The notes below the pieces were generated by a model. It was not told the origin of the DNA, did not search any database, and saw only the letters and a list, made by a program, of their open reading frames with translations. From Undibacter mobilis (lineage in GTDB: Bacteria; Pseudomonadota; Alphaproteobacteria; Rhizobiales; Xanthobacteraceae), in NCBI RefSeq assembly GCF_003367195.1, contig NZ_QRGO01000002.1, positions 248,001 through 312,000 on the forward strand: DNA of 64,000 bases, read 5' to 3'. Made by a program: the position numbers and the translations under genes. Of the stretch, positions 62,505 to 64,000 are shown piece by piece (position 1 is the first letter of the stretch; every line of letters begins with the position of its first letter).

Positions 62505-63917
62505 TCAGTAGGAGACGGTGATCAGCCGCTCTTCGGTCATCTCACGCACCGCATAAGCTGGTCCCTCTCGGCCGAAGCCACTTTCCTTGACGCCACCGAA
62601 CGGCATCACATCAACGCGTGCGCTGGATGCTTCGTTGATATGAACACCGCCGAAACGAAGTGCTGGCGCCGTCCGTAGGGCCGTACTGATATTCGAGGTG
62701 AAGAGTCCGGCTGCCAGCCCGAATGGAGTCGCATTTGCCTGTGCCACGGCCTCCGACAGTTGGTCGAATTCGATGATACAGACCACGGGGGCGAATATCT
62801 CTTCGCAAACGACACGCATATCAGCGCTAACACGGTCAAGAACCGTGGGCATAAAGAGCGCACCGTCATGAGTGCCCCCGACGAGAACGCGAGCACCAGC
62901 AGACACCGCTTCGTCGACCCACCGGGCGGCGCGCTCGGCGCTCGCTTGGGAAATCATAGGCCCGATGACCACGGAAGGATCAGCCGGATCGCCTACTTTA
63001 AGGGAACGAACGGCATCCACAAACGCCGGCGTGAATTTTGCCGCAATACGACGATCCACGAAAAGCTTCTGGACCGACGTGCAGACCTGGCCGGCCTTAC
63101 GGAAAGCCGCATTCATAATCTTGGGAATTGCGCGTCCGATATCCGCGTCGCTGCAAACGATCGTGCTCGCTATACTCCCAAGTTCGAGCTGGGTTCCTCG
63201 CAAACCCGCCGCCGATTGAATCTCGCGGCCAACGCGCGTACTGCCGGTGAAGGCATAGAATGCGATCCGCTGGTCCGCGAGCAGACGCTTTCCGATTGCC
63301 TGTCCAGGCCCGTGCACAAGGGCCAGCATTTCCGGCGGCAAGCCGGCGTCGATCAAGAGCTTGCACAGTTCAACCGCAGACAGCGGCGTATGCTCGGACG
63401 GCTTCACGACGACCGAGTTCCCTCCCGCGAGGGCCGGCGCAACCTTGTGGGCCACAACGTTGAGGGGCGAATTGAATGGAGTGATCGCACACACGACGCC
63501 GCGCGGCTTGCGAATGGTGTACCCAATCCTGTCAGCGCTGCCTGCCGCAGCGGTCATCGGAATAAGCTCGCCATTGAGACGCTTGGCTTCCTCCGCCGAT
63601 AACTCAAGCGTTTGAATGCAACGGCGCACCTCGTTCTCGCCGTCCGCCCGTGTGAAACCGACCTCGTCGCGCATCAGCGAGATCAGCCTATCGAAGCGGT
63701 TCTCGAGCAACCTCGCCGCTTCTGACAGGACCCGGTAACGTTCGTATGGGCCCAGTTTCGACGAGGCCACTGCAGCATGCGTTCCGGCGACCGCTTCATC
63801 GACTTGTTCCAGGGAAGCCACGGCCATTTCCCCGAAAGAACGACCTCCGAACTTATCGAACAATCGATCAGTCGACTCTCCGTCTACCCAGCGACCGCCA
63901 ATGAGCAACTTTGACAC
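62505..63917 (-). CDS. NAD(P)-dependent aldehyde dehydrogenase
   Basis: A 470-residue ALDH. The catalytic Glu is in GTQLELGSIASTIV (here SIAS replaces the usual GKSP/GGNA), the Cys in KAGQVCTSVQKLFV, and the NAD region is ITPFNSPLNVVAHKVAPALA. This pattern, with LELGS, resembles lactaldehyde/glycolaldehyde or phosphonoacetaldehyde-type dehydrogenases. It lies 12 bases after the partial gene at the window edge and before the hydantoinase genes. Confidence 0.93.
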   Translation of the reverse strand: MSKLLIGGRWVDGESTDRLFDKFGGRSFGEMAVASLEQVDEAVAGTHAAVASSKLGPYERYRVLSEAARLLENRFDRLISLMRDEVGFTRADGENEVRRCIQTLELSAEEAKRLNGELIPMTAAAGSADRIGYTIRKPRGVVCAITPFNSPLNVVAHKVAPALAGGNSVVVKPSEHTPLSAVELCKLLIDAGLPPEMLALVHGPGQAIGKRLLADQRIAFYAFTGSTRVGREIQSAAGLRGTQLELGSIASTIVCSDADIGRAIPKIMNAAFRKAGQVCTSVQKLFVDRRIAAKFTPAFVDAVRSLKVGDPADPSVVIGPMISQASAERAARWVDEAVSAGARVLVGGTHDGALFMPTVLDRVSADMRVVCEEIFAPVVCIIEFDQLSEAVAQANATPFGLAAGLFTSNISTALRTAPALRFGGVHINEASSARVDVMPFGGVKESGFGREGPAYAVREMTEERLITVSY

Positions 63918-63929
63918 GGCTAGCCTCTG

Positions 63930-64000
63930 CTAAGCTTTTGCGGCAATGCCGTTCATGAAATTGATTCGGATCTTCACCGGGTCTCTTTCGGTAACGCCGG
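63930..64000 (-). CDS. C-terminus of an unidentified protein, 5' part outside window
   Basis: A minus-strand frame runs in from the window edge and ends at TAG (63930-63932). Its visible end reads VTERDPVKIRINFMNGIAAK followed by A. The spacing to the next start (12 bases) fits an operon, so this is probably a real gene end, but 22 residues are too few to name a family. Confidence 0.5.
   Translation of the reverse strand, partial: GVTERDPVKIRINFMNGIAAKA

Noticed and set aside
1..64000. CRISPR array, prophage or insertion sequence
   Set aside because: I saw no regularly spaced repeats, phage structural genes, transposase motifs or flanking inverted repeats with target duplications.

Overview
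The window is a dense stretch of catabolic genes from a GC-rich proteobacterium. The gene families present (two branched-chain-type amide/amino-acid ABC systems, a TctC/Bug receptor, HyuA/HyuB, CoxL-type molybdenum hydroxylase, several CoA ligases) and the base composition best fit an alphaproteobacterium of the Hyphomicrobiales, perhaps Bradyrhizobium-like. That placement is inference from style, not from a marker gene. I saw no rRNA, tRNA, CRISPR array, phage gene, transposase or replication origin. Several start codons were moved downstream of the longest open frame because a Shine-Dalgarno-like sequence, an upstream gene end or family length favours the inner start.

Region 1 (1-18.7 kb) has two facing modules. 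On the plus strand lie a CoA ligase cut by the window edge, a PaaI-type thioesterase, a zinc-free quinone oxidoreductase, an XRE regulator and a PuuE/HpPgdA-like 'polysaccharide deacetylase'. On the minus strand a tight operon runs acyl-CoA dehydrogenase, CoA ligase, second deacetylase-like protein, CoA ligase, amidase, with a MarR regulator divergent from it. Next come a complete Liv-type ABC transporter, a TIM-barrel amidohydrolase and an isochorismatase-like hydrolase. Together they could import an amide or cyclic imide, open and deamidate it, activate the acid with CoA and desaturate it.

Region 2 (18.9-24.7 kb) has an FAD-linked oxidase and a three-subunit molybdenum hydroxylase whose small and medium subunits point away from the large subunit. 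The gap between them holds a relic of a quinone oxidoreductase gene with a promoter-like segment almost identical to that at 1963-1982. A second relic, the C-terminus of an LLM-type flavin monooxygenase, sits at 24724-24882.

Region 3 (25.2-38.97 kb) has an orphan Bug receptor, then a minus-strand operon (tricarballylate-dehydrogenase-like flavoprotein, two tandem MmgE/PrpD proteins, aldehyde dehydrogenase) with a divergent CysB-type LysR regulator, then an enolase-superfamily enzyme overlapping a GMC oxidoreductase, and a divergent aldehyde dehydrogenase plus metal-dependent cyclase/hydrolase.

Region 4 (39.2-47 kb) is one plus-strand operon: a second Liv transporter with a Baeyer-Villiger-type monooxygenase and an SDR inserted between permeases and binding protein, followed by another SDR. 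This suggests uptake and oxidation of a ketone or alcohol.

Region 5 (47.7-64 kb) has a CoA ligase, an enoyl-CoA hydratase-family protein and an SsuABC/THI5-type transporter on the minus strand; a ThDP enzyme, a deaminase and a [2Fe-2S] ferredoxin on the plus strand; and a minus-strand operon of aldehyde dehydrogenase, HyuA, HyuB, RidA, TcuA-like and TcuB-like proteins that continues beyond the window. The combination suggests breakdown of a nitrogen-containing ring or ureide, with electrons from the flavoprotein passing to the membrane. All substrates named here are hypotheses.
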